Source: a virus. Taken from it: a stretch of 22,197 nt of DNA. Where the stretch lies: positions 1-22,197 of IMG/VR virus record IMGVR_UViG_3300036401_000302, one strand, 5' to 3'. Numbering within the stretch: the first letter of the stretch is position 1; each line of letters starts with the position of its first letter. The notes under the pieces are model-generated. The model saw only the letters and a list, made by a program, of their open reading frames with translations. It did no database searches and was not told where the DNA came from. This document shows, one piece after another, positions 15,164 through 22,197 of the stretch. Made by a program: the position numbers and the translations under genes.

Positions 15164-16053
15164 TGCCTGGCGATTGGGACAAGAGCGTCCATCCCGACCT
15201 GGTCGACGAGGCGCCCCAGGACGCGCCAGAGACGCCGCCAGCGTCTGGACGTGGCAGAGGCCGCGCTCGAGCGGCGGAGCCTGCTGCGCCCGCGCCTGAG
15301 CCGTCTGACGAACTGGTGGGCGAAGCGGCACCCGACGACACGAGCTCCCCTCCTGCCGAGGATGCCGCCGAGCCCGACCTTTCCTGGTTCGACTCGGTGC
15401 GCGAGGCCAAGGACCCGACCGAAGCGCTGCGTCTGCTGGCGAAGAACCTGCCGCGCGACCAGTTCGAGAAGGACGAGGTCGTCTCCGGGCTGCTGGGTCA
15501 GATGGGCGACCGCCGCGCTCGAGCCTTGCTCCAGCAACAGGAGCGCGAAGCCACCGAGCGAGCCAAGCTCGAAGCGGCGCAGAACAACGATCTGTACACC
15601 CTGGGCGAGATGACTCAGCGCGAACTGCAGAGCCAGCTCGCGTCGCAGCAAGCCGCCCAGGCGGCGGGTCCATTCATGGATGGCGTGGTCGCCTTCCAGA
15701 AGCAGTTACCGGAGGCCATCCAGAAAGAGATTTCTGGCAAAGCCTTCGGCCAGGGAAAAACCTACGCCGAGGGCGTGGCAGAATACATGGCGTACGTCGT
15801 CGATCGTGCGGTCAAGCTCGAGGCCCAAAAGCGCGAGTCTGCTATTCGCAAGTCGGTGATGAGCGAAATAAACGGTGACGAGCCTGTCCCAGAGCGCGAT
15901 TCAGGCACCCCCGGTCGCGTCCGAGAAGTGACAGACGAGATGATCGCCGCCATGTCGTTACAGGAGTACGAGGCGCTGTTCGATGAGAACGGTCGTCCGA
16001 AGCCAGGGGTGCGTCATCGGTCTACCCGAGGAATCCCCGTTCATCGCCAATAG
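15163..16053 (+). CDS. Probable capsid scaffolding protein (296 aa)
   Basis: I place the start at ATG 15163 (MPGDWDKSVHPDLVDEAPQD), which overlaps the preceding TGA; a start at 15031 would add an Arg-rich stretch that shadows other frames. The N-terminal ~80 residues are acidic, Pro/Ala-rich and probably disordered. Residues 85-240 are helical and charged (KDPTEALRLLAKNLPRDQF; ARALLQQQEREATERAKLEA; a Gln/Ala helix). The C terminus has TDEMIAAMSLQEYEALFDEN and RPKPGVRHRSTRGIPV. Acidic, helical proteins directly before the major capsid gene are the usual scaffold arrangement. It would guide procapsid assembly from inside and leave on maturation. The role comes from composition and place, not a recognised domain. 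Confidence 0.78.
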   Translation: MPGDWDKSVHPDLVDEAPQDAPETPPASGRGRGRARAAEPAAPAPEPSDELVGEAAPDDTSSPPAEDAAEPDLSWFDSVREAKDPTEALRLLAKNLPRDQFEKDEVVSGLLGQMGDRRARALLQQQEREATERAKLEAAQNNDLYTLGEMTQRELQSQLASQQAAQAAGPFMDGVVAFQKQLPEAIQKEISGKAFGQGKTYAEGVAEYMAYVVDRAVKLEAQKRESAIRKSVMSEINGDEPVPERDSGTPGRVREVTDEMIAAMSLQEYEALFDENGRPKPGVRHRSTRGIPVHRQ

Positions 16054-16063
16054 GGGGTAGCCA

Positions 16064-16918
16064 GTGGCTACAGGTGTAACCGAGTTCGTCGATAAGACGA
16101 TCTCTGACGGGGTGTTCTCGCCGGACATCTGGAGCAAGCAGGTGTTGCGCGCGACCGAGTCGAACCTGCTGTTCGCCAAGAGCGTCAACCGCGGCTTCGA
16201 GAGCGACGCCAGCGTTGGCAAGACCGTCAAGGTCGCCAGCATCGGCAACCTCGCCGCCAGGGCAAAAGCCGAAAACACCGCGATCGTGTACGAGACGGTC
16301 GCCGAGACGGCGACGACCATCACCTTGAATATCTGGTCATACGCCGCGCTTGGCATTGAGGACATCGTCAAGGTCCAGGCCATCGTTGATGTGCAGAACG
16401 AGTACCAGCAGAAGCTCGGCTACGCGCTCGCCAAGGACATCGACACGGCGCTGGCGACCGACGTGGCAGGCTTCACGCAGACCGTCGGCACGCTCGGCAC
16501 GGCGCTGTCCGACGCGAACGTGCTGAGCGCGGTTCAGTTGCTGGACAACGCCGACGCGCCGCAGACCGAGCGCTTCTTCCTGATGTCGCCGGCTGAGAAG
16601 GTCGCCAAACTGGCACTCGACCGCTGGAGCAATGCCTTGTATATCGGCAACAACAATCTGCCGACCAAGGACGGCCAGCTCGGCGACATGTACGGCTTGA
16701 ACCTGGGCATCACCACCAACCTGGTCAAGCCAGCCGGTGGTCAGGCGAACTGCTTCATTGGTCACCGTGAGGCCATCGCGCTGGTGCTCCAGAGGAGCCC
16801 CAAGTCGCACATCTTCTACGACATCGACGTGTTCACCTGGAAGCTGGCGGTCGAAGAGATCTACGGCCACATGATGATGCGGCCGACCTTCGGCGTGTGG
16901 TGCAAGGGAGCCGCGTAA
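16064..16918 (+). CDS. Major capsid protein (284 aa)
   Basis: Starts at GTG 16064 with an AGGGGG ribosome site six bases upstream, the strength expected of an abundant product. The sequence fits the HK97-fold capsid plan. There is an N-arm (TEFVDKTISDGVFSPDIWSK), then a hydrophobic, Gly-rich body with KTVKVASIGNLAARAK and WSYAALGIEDIVKVQAIVDV. A long helix (YQQKLGYALAKDIDTALATD) follows, then FFLMSPAEKVAKLALDRWSN and a C-terminal strand block with IYGHMMMRPTFGVWCKGAA. At 284 residues it is a usual length for small phage capsids. It lies after the scaffold candidate and before the neck/tail genes. The subfamily cannot be fixed by eye. Confidence 0.88.
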   Translation: MATGVTEFVDKTISDGVFSPDIWSKQVLRATESNLLFAKSVNRGFESDASVGKTVKVASIGNLAARAKAENTAIVYETVAETATTITLNIWSYAALGIEDIVKVQAIVDVQNEYQQKLGYALAKDIDTALATDVAGFTQTVGTLGTALSDANVLSAVQLLDNADAPQTERFFLMSPAEKVAKLALDRWSNALYIGNNNLPTKDGQLGDMYGLNLGITTNLVKPAGGQANCFIGHREAIALVLQRSPKSHIFYDIDVFTWKLAVEEIYGHMMMRPTFGVWCKGAA

Positions 16919-17544
16919 TGAGCATGACGGCCTCACCCCATCAGGGTGAGTCGTTCCACGACCGCATGCTCGGCAAGACGCTGCAGCGGTCGGACATCCC
17001 GCTCAAGCGCGGCCAGAACTACAACTATCCGCTGCGCTGGTACGTGCGGCCTGACGGCGACATCGTGCAGCTGCAGTCGGACCCAAACAATCGCGCGCTG
17101 TACGCCGACCTGGGCTTTCACCTGCTGGCAGAGATGCCAGCCCGCGGCGAGAGCCTGTCGGAAGTCGAGGAGTGGGAGCGGCTCGAGCGACCCAAAGTGC
17201 TCGAAGAGCAGCGCAAGCGGGCCAAGCTGATCAACGCCATTCGCAAGGCGGATCTGCAGAATCCGGTGCTGATGCTCAACCTGGACACGATCGACGAGGA
17301 CTCGACCGAAGAGCTCGAGCAGATGATCGCCGACATCAAAGCGCAGGGGCACAAGGTGCGGGTCATCGAGCCGAAATTCCGCGACGACGCGCCGTCGCCG
17401 CTCGAGCGCGGGGTCGAAACATCGCGCATGGGCATCGAGGATCTCGAGCGCAAGCTGGCCGCGCCGGGCGCGAACGCGACCACCATCCAGGGCACGGGCA
17501 AAGATCCGATTGACGAAGCGCGCCGCAGGAGGCCAGGAGCATGA
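16918..17544 (+). CDS. Uncharacterised head-region protein with an RPDG domain (208 aa)
   Basis: The ATG at 16918 overlaps the capsid stop (TAATG), so this start is preferred over an in-frame GTG at 16897 inside the capsid gene. Residues ~28-85 hold a domain with YVRPDGDIVQL and LYADLGFHLLAE, then a charged helix (SEVEEWERLERPKVLEEQRK). Residues 105-160 look alpha/beta (AIRKADLQNPVLMLNLDTID; LEQMIADIKAQGHKVRVIE). The C terminus is Arg-rich. The RPDG segment recurs in the next gene. No enzyme motif is seen; its place suggests a minor head or capsid-decoration protein. Confidence 0.85.
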   Translation: MSMTASPHQGESFHDRMLGKTLQRSDIPLKRGQNYNYPLRWYVRPDGDIVQLQSDPNNRALYADLGFHLLAEMPARGESLSEVEEWERLERPKVLEEQRKRAKLINAIRKADLQNPVLMLNLDTIDEDSTEELEQMIADIKAQGHKVRVIEPKFRDDAPSPLERGVETSRMGIEDLERKLAAPGANATTIQGTGKDPIDEARRRRPGA

Positions 17545-17843
17545 GCGAAACACCGCCCGTTGACTACGTTGCCCAGGCAAATCTCATTCACGAGAACGGG
17601 CCCGCGGTCACGCCACCCTCGACGCTGTTCTTCACCTATCTGAGGCCTGACGGCGAGTCGATCGTCGCGCCGGCGACCAGCGCGGAGGTGTACCTGCGCG
17701 AGGGCTTCACCATCACCGGGCAGCAGACGATCGAGAACTTCGCCGAATGGACCGAGCAGCAGACCGCGAAGTCGGCGCCGAAGGCCGAAGCGACCAGGGG
17801 CGAACACGCCGAGGCGCCAACCGAGCATAAGGCCAAGAGCTAA
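17541..17843 (+). CDS. Small RPDG-domain protein (100 aa)
   Basis: The ATG overlaps the upstream stop (ATGA) and has AGGAGG eight bases upstream (17527-17532). Residues ~28-75 repeat the module of the preceding protein: YLRPDGESIVAPATSAEVYL, GFTITG, then a helix ending in FAEWTEQQ. The tail is Lys/Glu/Ala-rich and probably disordered. It appears to be a paralogous single-domain version of its neighbour. Function unknown. Confidence 0.82.
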   Translation: MSETPPVDYVAQANLIHENGPAVTPPSTLFFTYLRPDGESIVAPATSAEVYLREGFTITGQQTIENFAEWTEQQTAKSAPKAEATRGEHAEAPTEHKAKS

Positions 17844-18295
17844 TGCCGCTGGATGCCGCCACCATCGCGGGCCAGGTCGGCGCCGCGACGGGGCTGTGGA
17901 CGCACACGCCGGTCGATTGGCGCGGCAACGAGCCGCCAGGCACGGCGCGGCCCGGCGGCTGGCCGACTGACGCCAGCGCCAGCACCGCGGTCGTGCCCAA
18001 CGGCTCGACTGCCGGCGCGCTCGGGCTGATCGTTGGCATCACCGCCATCTCGGTGTCGGGCATCACCGCGACCGCCGCGACGGTCAACTTCACGTTGTCA
18101 GGGCCAGCCAACTACATCGTCGAGTACGGCACCACCGCGGCGTACGGCACGCAGGTGGCTGGCTCGGGCAACGGCGCACAGACCAAGGCGCTGGGCACCC
18201 TGGTGACGGGCACGCTGTACCACTACCGCATCGTGGCGACACCGGGTGGTGGAACTGCGACCAGCACCAGCGATCGCACCTTTACCACCTCATGA
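17843..18295 (+). CDS. Fibronectin-III-like virion protein (150 aa)
   Basis: The ATG overlaps the previous stop (TAATG). Residues 1-60 are Gly/Pro/Thr-rich. Residues ~65-150 form an Ig/FnIII-like beta sandwich, with alternating hydrophobic strands ISVSGITATAATVNFTL, NYIVEYGTTAAYGTQV, a Gly-Ala loop, ALGTLVTGTLYHYRIVA and a final strand ending in SDRTFTTS at the stop. The VEYG and YHYRIVA pieces are typical of the family. Such domains decorate phage heads and tails and may bind cell-surface sugars (family knowledge). No enzyme residues are seen. It is probably a surface-exposed virion protein. Confidence 0.85.
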   Translation: MPLDAATIAGQVGAATGLWTHTPVDWRGNEPPGTARPGGWPTDASASTAVVPNGSTAGALGLIVGITAISVSGITATAATVNFTLSGPANYIVEYGTTAAYGTQVAGSGNGAQTKALGTLVTGTLYHYRIVATPGGGTATSTSDRTFTTS

Positions 18296-18525
18296 CCATG
18301 CAGGCAGAGGACGAGCGGCTCGGCCAGGTGGCGTACGAGGCGTACTCGGCGAATACGGGCGGCAAGTCGCTGGCGACGGGCGAGGACCTGCCGATGTGGG
18401 GCGACCTGCAGGACGTGTATCAGACGGCGTGGATCGCTGTCGCACGCGCGGTGCTGATGGACCTGGGCGGATCGATGACCGTGCCGCCCGACGAGCCCGA
18501 AGACGAGGGCGACGAGGCGCCGTAG
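18292..18525 (+). CDS. Small acidic phage protein with helical Trp motif (77 aa)
   Basis: The ATG overlaps the previous stop (ATGA). The body reads LGQVAYEAYSANTGGKSLAT, then LPMWGDLQDVYQTAWIAVA and a short helix. This YEAY...W..L....Q.AW pattern is widespread among small phage proteins of unknown function (recollection). The C terminus is strongly acidic (Asp/Glu-Pro). The stop is two bases before the GTG of the next gene. Confidence 0.82.
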   Translation: MTMQAEDERLGQVAYEAYSANTGGKSLATGEDLPMWGDLQDVYQTAWIAVARAVLMDLGGSMTVPPDEPEDEGDEAP

Positions 18526-18527
18526 AC

Positions 18528-18977
18528 GTGATCGACGAGCACGGTCGGACGGAGTACCTGACGGTCACGACCGTGCATCGGCCTGACTGCAGCTTCGGCA
18601 CGGGGTTTTTCAGGCTGAGCTACGGCGCCGGCCTGCGCTTCTGTCAGACGTGGGACGAGGTCCAGACCGCGTGTCGTCTGCTCGAGGGCGTCGTACGCGA
18701 TATCAGGATCGAACGCGACGGGTACTGCCTGGACGGCGACCAGCCGATCGGTGACGCCAACACGCCCGACGTCGTGGACGGCGAATGGTGGCTGAGTCTG
18801 CCGCGGGAAGAGGGCATGCGCGAGCTCGGGCTGACCAGAGACGCCGATTATTCACGCGCGTATAAAGCCATCGAGGCCGCCGTTGGCCGGCGCGACAACC
18901 GTGCGTCGCAGGGTGGCGTGCGAGCGTCCATCGTTATCAAGCGACCAGGTGCTCGAGTAACGGACGTGCATGTCTAA
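18528..18977 (+). CDS. Uncharacterised protein (149 aa)
   Basis: Starts at GTG 18528, two bases after the previous stop; the frame is open further upstream, but that part shadows the two preceding genes. Residues 1-60 look alpha/beta ([40 protein letters not shown]). An acidic middle contains [20 protein letters not shown], followed by a basic C terminus ending near the overlap with the fibre gene. It has three Cys and no metal-binding pattern I can name. It lies between two small virion genes in a coupled run; function unknown. Confidence 0.75.
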   Translation: MIDEHGRTEYLTVTTVHRPDCSFGTGFFRLSYGAGLRFCQTWDEVQTACRLLEGVVRDIRIERDGYCLDGDQPIGDANTPDVVDGEWWLSLPREEGMRELGLTRDADYSRAYKAIEAAVGRRDNRASQGGVRASIVIKRPGARVTDVHV

Positions 18978-19566
18978 CGTGTACGAGCTGGTCAGAGGCC
19001 AGCAGACGGAGGGCACCTGGGCGCACACGGGCAAGCTCATCGTCAGTCGGCGACTCGAGAACGGCACGATGGCGACGGTGACGTTGCCGGACACGGGCGG
19101 GCCTGCAGGACCACCGGGGCCGACAGGACCGGCGGGTGCCACGGGCGCGACCGGCCCACAGGGACCGACAGGGGCAACAGGCCCACAGGGGGCGACGGGG
19201 AACACCGGTCCGCAAGGCGCGACGGGCACCACCGGCGCGACAGGGCCAGGCGTGGCGACGGGCGGCACGACCGGCCAGGTGCTGACCAAGAACACGGCGA
19301 CGAACTTCGACACGGGCTGGGCCACGCCGTTCTCGCAAGCGACCGCCGACGCACGCTACCTGCAGCTGACGGGCGGCAGTCTGGCTGGCGCGCTGACCAC
19401 CAGCACGTTCACCGAGATCCCTGAGATTGCCACGCCGGCCACCCCCGCGGCCGGCAGGGTGCGCCTGTACGCCAAGGCGGACCACCACCTGTACATCCTG
19501 GATTCGACCGGCATAGAGCGGCGACTGGACATCACCACGCTCGAGGCCACGGTGTCGTACGCATGA
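18970..19566 (+). CDS. Collagen-like tail fibre protein (198 aa)
   Basis: The ATG overlaps the end of the previous gene by eight bases. Residues 1-40 form an N-terminal attachment segment. Residues 44-94 are an uninterrupted run of 17 Gly-X-Y triplets ([20 protein letters not shown] and on), able to form a collagen-like trimer. After that come [20 protein letters not shown], then [17 protein letters not shown], a motif common in phage fibre stems, and a C-terminal beta segment ([20 protein letters not shown]). It probably acts as a thin trimeric fibre or adaptor on the tail. Its role in receptor contact is inference. Confidence 0.9.
   Translation: MSNVYELVRGQQTEGTWAHTGKLIVSRRLENGTMATVTLPDTGGPAGPPGPTGPAGATGATGPQGPTGATGPQGATGNTGPQGATGTTGATGPGVATGGTTGQVLTKNTATNFDTGWATPFSQATADARYLQLTGGSLAGALTTSTFTEIPEIATPATPAAGRVRLYAKADHHLYILDSTGIERRLDITTLEATVSYA
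19099..19251 (+). repeat. 17 Gly-X-Y collagen triplets
   Basis: Seventeen 9-nt units encode Gly-X-Y, with GPQ, GAT and GPT as the main forms and no Pro-Pro except one GPP. The DNA repeat is imperfect, so slippage could change its length between isolates. Confidence 0.9.
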
Positions 19567-20663
19567 CGAGCCCACCTGTTCCGCCTCCGCCGCTGACGCT
19601 GCCGCCGTGGGTCACGCCGCCAGTCTCGGCGACACACACCGCGACGCTGCAGTTGATTCGCTCGAGCCTGTCGCAAGAAGCTGGTCCGTTCATCGGGCCC
19701 GAGGCGTACGACGTGCGCGCGATGGGTGGCTCGGACGCGACCAAACTGGTGTGCACCATCTACCCGATTCAGTCGGGCATCCCGCAGCAGGACTCGCTCA
19801 TCGACCGCCCGCTGTACCGCCCCAACGCGACGCAGCAGATCGACCGCAACCGCTACGTGATGAGCTACGACCCGTCGACGGGCACCATCACGCCCGATCT
19901 GCCGTGGGCGATCGCGCCGTATTCGGATGCGCTGGGCACGACGTATGGGTTTATGGAGGCCTTCACCTATCACGACCTGGAGCAGTACGTCTATCAGGAC
20001 ATCGAGGGCTCGGGCATCAACGGCATCGGCGAGCGCTTCGAGCTCCTGGGTCCGTTCGACGCGCCGACGACGACCAGGCTGATCAACGAGGGCCTGCGCC
20101 ACTGCTGGCTGGTCGTCGAGGTCGCGTGCGTACCCACGAGCAACACCACCCGCCACGACCTGAGCGTGGTCGCGCCGTGGCTGATCGACACGGGCAACGT
20201 GCTGCAGGTCGGCCTGCTGGCGAACGGCGAGGACCGCAACCTGCAGGACCCGTTCACGCGCAGGGTCAGAGGGCTGGTCGAGCGCGACGGCGGCAACTTT
20301 TACCTGAACACCGACCCGCAGACGTTCAACGCGGGTGACCTGATCTACCTCAGGGTGCTGAAGCGGGCGTATGACCACTGCCGCGCCGCGGGCGGTACCT
20401 TCGGCGACCAGCAGGGGCTGGCGCTCGAGACGGACGAGGCGCCAGTCATGCGCGGTTGGGCAGCGTCCGCGGCGCTGGTTGCCGGCTGGCGGCAGTTCGG
20501 TCACCTGCTCGAGCCGTCGGCGAATCAGCGTCTGATCAGGGACCAGGCATCGGCGGTCGCGGCGTTCAACGACCTGGTGCGCGAGCACCTCGTGGCGGAC
20601 ATGCCGCAGAAGAAGCTCTACCGTCAGCGCAGCTTCGGTCCGTCGGTCAGGACGGCGGGCTAG
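19563..20663 (+). CDS. Uncharacterised structural protein, possible neck/tail adaptor (366 aa)
   Basis: The ATG overlaps the fibre stop (ATGA). The first 25 residues are Pro-rich. The rest is a mixed fold with [79 protein letters not shown], a [16 protein letters not shown] block and a C-terminal helical segment. The order 'INEAL helix, then a DLS...PWL strand, then a G-D-x-I-x-L strand, then helices' recalls head-to-tail connector or tail-tube proteins. That is pattern impression only. No catalytic motif is seen. Its stop overlaps the GTG of the next gene (TAGTG). Confidence 0.82.
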   Translation: MTSPPVPPPPLTLPPWVTPPVSATHTATLQLIRSSLSQEAGPFIGPEAYDVRAMGGSDATKLVCTIYPIQSGIPQQDSLIDRPLYRPNATQQIDRNRYVMSYDPSTGTITPDLPWAIAPYSDALGTTYGFMEAFTYHDLEQYVYQDIEGSGINGIGERFELLGPFDAPTTTRLINEGLRHCWLVVEVACVPTSNTTRHDLSVVAPWLIDTGNVLQVGLLANGEDRNLQDPFTRRVRGLVERDGGNFYLNTDPQTFNAGDLIYLRVLKRAYDHCRAAGGTFGDQQGLALETDEAPVMRGWAASAALVAGWRQFGHLLEPSANQRLIRDQASAVAAFNDLVREHLVADMPQKKLYRQRSFGPSVRTAG

Positions 20664-22197
20664 TGTCACTCTACGCCAAAAGAAGCCCGTATCCGTACCA
20701 CGTCATCATCGACGGCGTTGGGTTTATGGTGGGCTCACCGCAGCCCGGTCAGCCTGGGCTGGCGTCGGTGGAGACGCAGGGTATCTCGCAGGTCGCGCCG
20801 CCCGACTACTCGTACGCCGGCGACAACCCGCTGAACGACCGCGAGGAGCCGTTCCAGCAGCTCACGCTCGGCATCGGCCTGGCGATTCAGGAGAAGTGGG
20901 ACGACCAGCGCTACACCCAGGCCAACGCCGTGGACCTGTCGGTCTGGCCGTGGATGCTCGGGCCCGAGATCGTCACCACCACGCCCGCGGGCGTCGACGC
21001 GACCAACGGCATCACGAAGTTCTTCGAGATCATCACCGACCTGTACTGCGCCAACGGTGCCAACGTCTTGAAGAAGACCGCGGGCGCCGATACCTGGACG
21101 ATCGTCCACACGTTTGCGGCGCCGATCATCGACGTGTGCGTCTTCACCTCGCAGTTCGACGGCGTGCAGCGGGCGTTCTTCGCGCTGCAGGGCAACCACG
21201 TCGCCGGCTACACCGACGGTACGACCTGGTCGAACATGCCCACGTTCACCGCGCTGGCGTTCACGGTCATCGGCAAGGAGTTCTGGTGGGCGGACCAGAT
21301 CAACCGCCTGCGAAAGCTGGACACGGGCGCCGACCCGACGAACGAGGCCAACTACACGTCGCTGATCTTCCGCGTGGGCGACCTGGGCGCGGTCATCACC
21401 AGTCTGCTGGTGACCAGCGGCGGGACGCTGATCGTCGCCAAGACGGACGGGTGCTACACCCTCGATGCCAGCGGCCAGGACCGCGAGCTCTTCCCGTTTC
21501 TGCGCTACGCCGACCTGCCGAATAACGGGCGGGCGTGGGGCACCTTCGAGAACGGCCTGTTCGTGGCCTACGGCAATTCACTGGGCAGGATCGACTCCGA
21601 CCTGTCGTGGACGAGCGTCGGGCCCGACGACCTGTCGAGCAACACCGCGGCCATCAGCGGTGCGGTGACCGCCTTCGCGGGCGTCGAGTCGATGTTTGCC
21701 TATGCCGCGCTGCTCGACAAGGATACGAATACGGGCTACCTGTGCAAGTTCGGGGCGTGGGTGAGCATGGGCGTGCGCGGGCCGCGGCAGTCAACGCTCG
21801 TAACGGCGCTGGGCTCACAGGGCACGGGTGAGCCGGTGCACATCGACGCCTGGCACGGCGCGGTGACGGTGCCGTTTGTGGGCCGCGCCATCCAGACGCT
21901 GTTCGTCTCGGCCATCGGTGCGCCCGCGGGGCACACCAGGACGTACATCGGCTTCAGTGACGGCATGATTGGCTGGATGGTCAACCCGTGCACGCCGAAT
22001 CCCGCGGGCTGCAGCGTGTACCGCTACTTCGTCGGCGACGGCTGGGTCGACCTGCCGACCTGGCACGGCGGCTACCACGCCTCGCAGAAGAGCCTGCGCC
22101 ACTTCTCGGTGACGGGCACCAAGATCGACCCGACGAACTACGTCACGCTCGAGTACAAGCTCGACCCGACCGCGGCAACGCCGTTCACCGCGCTGGC
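20663..22197 (+). CDS. Propeller-like tail protein, 3' partial (511 aa visible)
   Basis: Starts at GTG 20663, overlapping the upstream TAG, and stays open to the window edge. The N terminus begins [20 protein letters not shown]. The remainder is beta-rich, with repeated units carrying Trp, Gly-Asp turns and hydrophobic strands (FFALQGNHVAGYTDGTTWSN; FTVIGKEFWWADQINRLRKL; GGTLIVAKTDGCYTLDASGQ; GTFENGLFVAYGNSLGRIDS; GMIGWMVNPCTPNP). This is the look of a beta-propeller as found in tail and receptor-contact proteins. Two Cys lie close together near 21990-22014 and might pair. Coming after the fibre and neck genes, it is likely a tail-tip or tail-tube component. The 3' end is missing. Confidence 0.83.
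   Translation, partial: MSLYAKRSPYPYHVIIDGVGFMVGSPQPGQPGLASVETQGISQVAPPDYSYAGDNPLNDREEPFQQLTLGIGLAIQEKWDDQRYTQANAVDLSVWPWMLGPEIVTTTPAGVDATNGITKFFEIITDLYCANGANVLKKTAGADTWTIVHTFAAPIIDVCVFTSQFDGVQRAFFALQGNHVAGYTDGTTWSNMPTFTALAFTVIGKEFWWADQINRLRKLDTGADPTNEANYTSLIFRVGDLGAVITSLLVTSGGTLIVAKTDGCYTLDASGQDRELFPFLRYADLPNNGRAWGTFENGLFVAYGNSLGRIDSDLSWTSVGPDDLSSNTAAISGAVTAFAGVESMFAYAALLDKDTNTGYLCKFGAWVSMGVRGPRQSTLVTALGSQGTGEPVHIDAWHGAVTVPFVGRAIQTLFVSAIGAPAGHTRTYIGFSDGMIGWMVNPCTPNPAGCSVYRYFVGDGWVDLPTWHGGYHASQKSLRHFSVTGTKIDPTNYVTLEYKLDPTAATPFTAL

Noticed and set aside
19356-20669. 437-aa minus-strand frame opposite the neck/tail candidate
   Set aside because: It is an in-register shadow, low-complexity Arg/Val/Asp/Gln, with no recognised motif; the + strand gene has coupled start and stop.
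1-22197. tRNA genes, CRISPR arrays, integrase or attachment sites
   Set aside because: I looked for cloverleaf arms, regularly spaced direct repeats and tyrosine or serine recombinase motifs and found none.

Overview
This window is a stretch of the virion-structure operon of a high-GC tailed bacteriophage or prophage-like element. All but one of the genes are on the + strand, packed with start/stop overlaps. Recognisable parts are a portal protein, a very large peptidoglycan-cleaving ejection protein, a scaffold candidate, a major capsid protein and tail/fibre proteins. No tape-measure or sheath gene is visible, and the large ejection-type proteins suggest a short-tailed (podovirus-like) particle. 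Nothing in the sequence fixes the host; base composition only says high GC.

Layout. (1) 2-2560 is the portal gene, cut at its 5' end by the window edge and interrupted by an intein (518-1327). (2) 2563-3582 holds two small genes around the only long gap (2686-3015), which is rich in inverted repeats. (3) 3587-14281 holds three consecutive large Ala/Gln-rich proteins. The first (2422 aa) carries a lytic transglycosylase, a C39-like cysteine peptidase and a GNAT-like domain and is probably injected with the DNA. (4) 14284-15163 holds a broken copy of a small basic gene, an endonuclease VII-like HNH gene, an intact copy of the small gene and a 35-codon ORF. (5) 15163-16918 holds the scaffold candidate and the major capsid gene. 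(6) 16918-22197 is a run of eight genes whose neighbours overlap or nearly touch, including a fibronectin-III-like protein, a collagen-like fibre protein, a neck/tail candidate and a propeller-like tail protein that runs off the window.

The most interesting item is the intein. Its two splicing halves are read on the + strand, but the middle, where an intein normally encodes its homing endonuclease, is unconvincing as protein on + and reads as a helix-turn-helix plus Vsr/EDxHD-type nuclease on the minus strand. The intein therefore appears to carry its endonuclease gene backwards, with both strands open. A second mobile nuclease gene, at 14378-14962, appears to have landed inside a small gene and brought a replacement 5' end for it, so the target gene survives. 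These interpretations rest on motif reading alone, without database searches.
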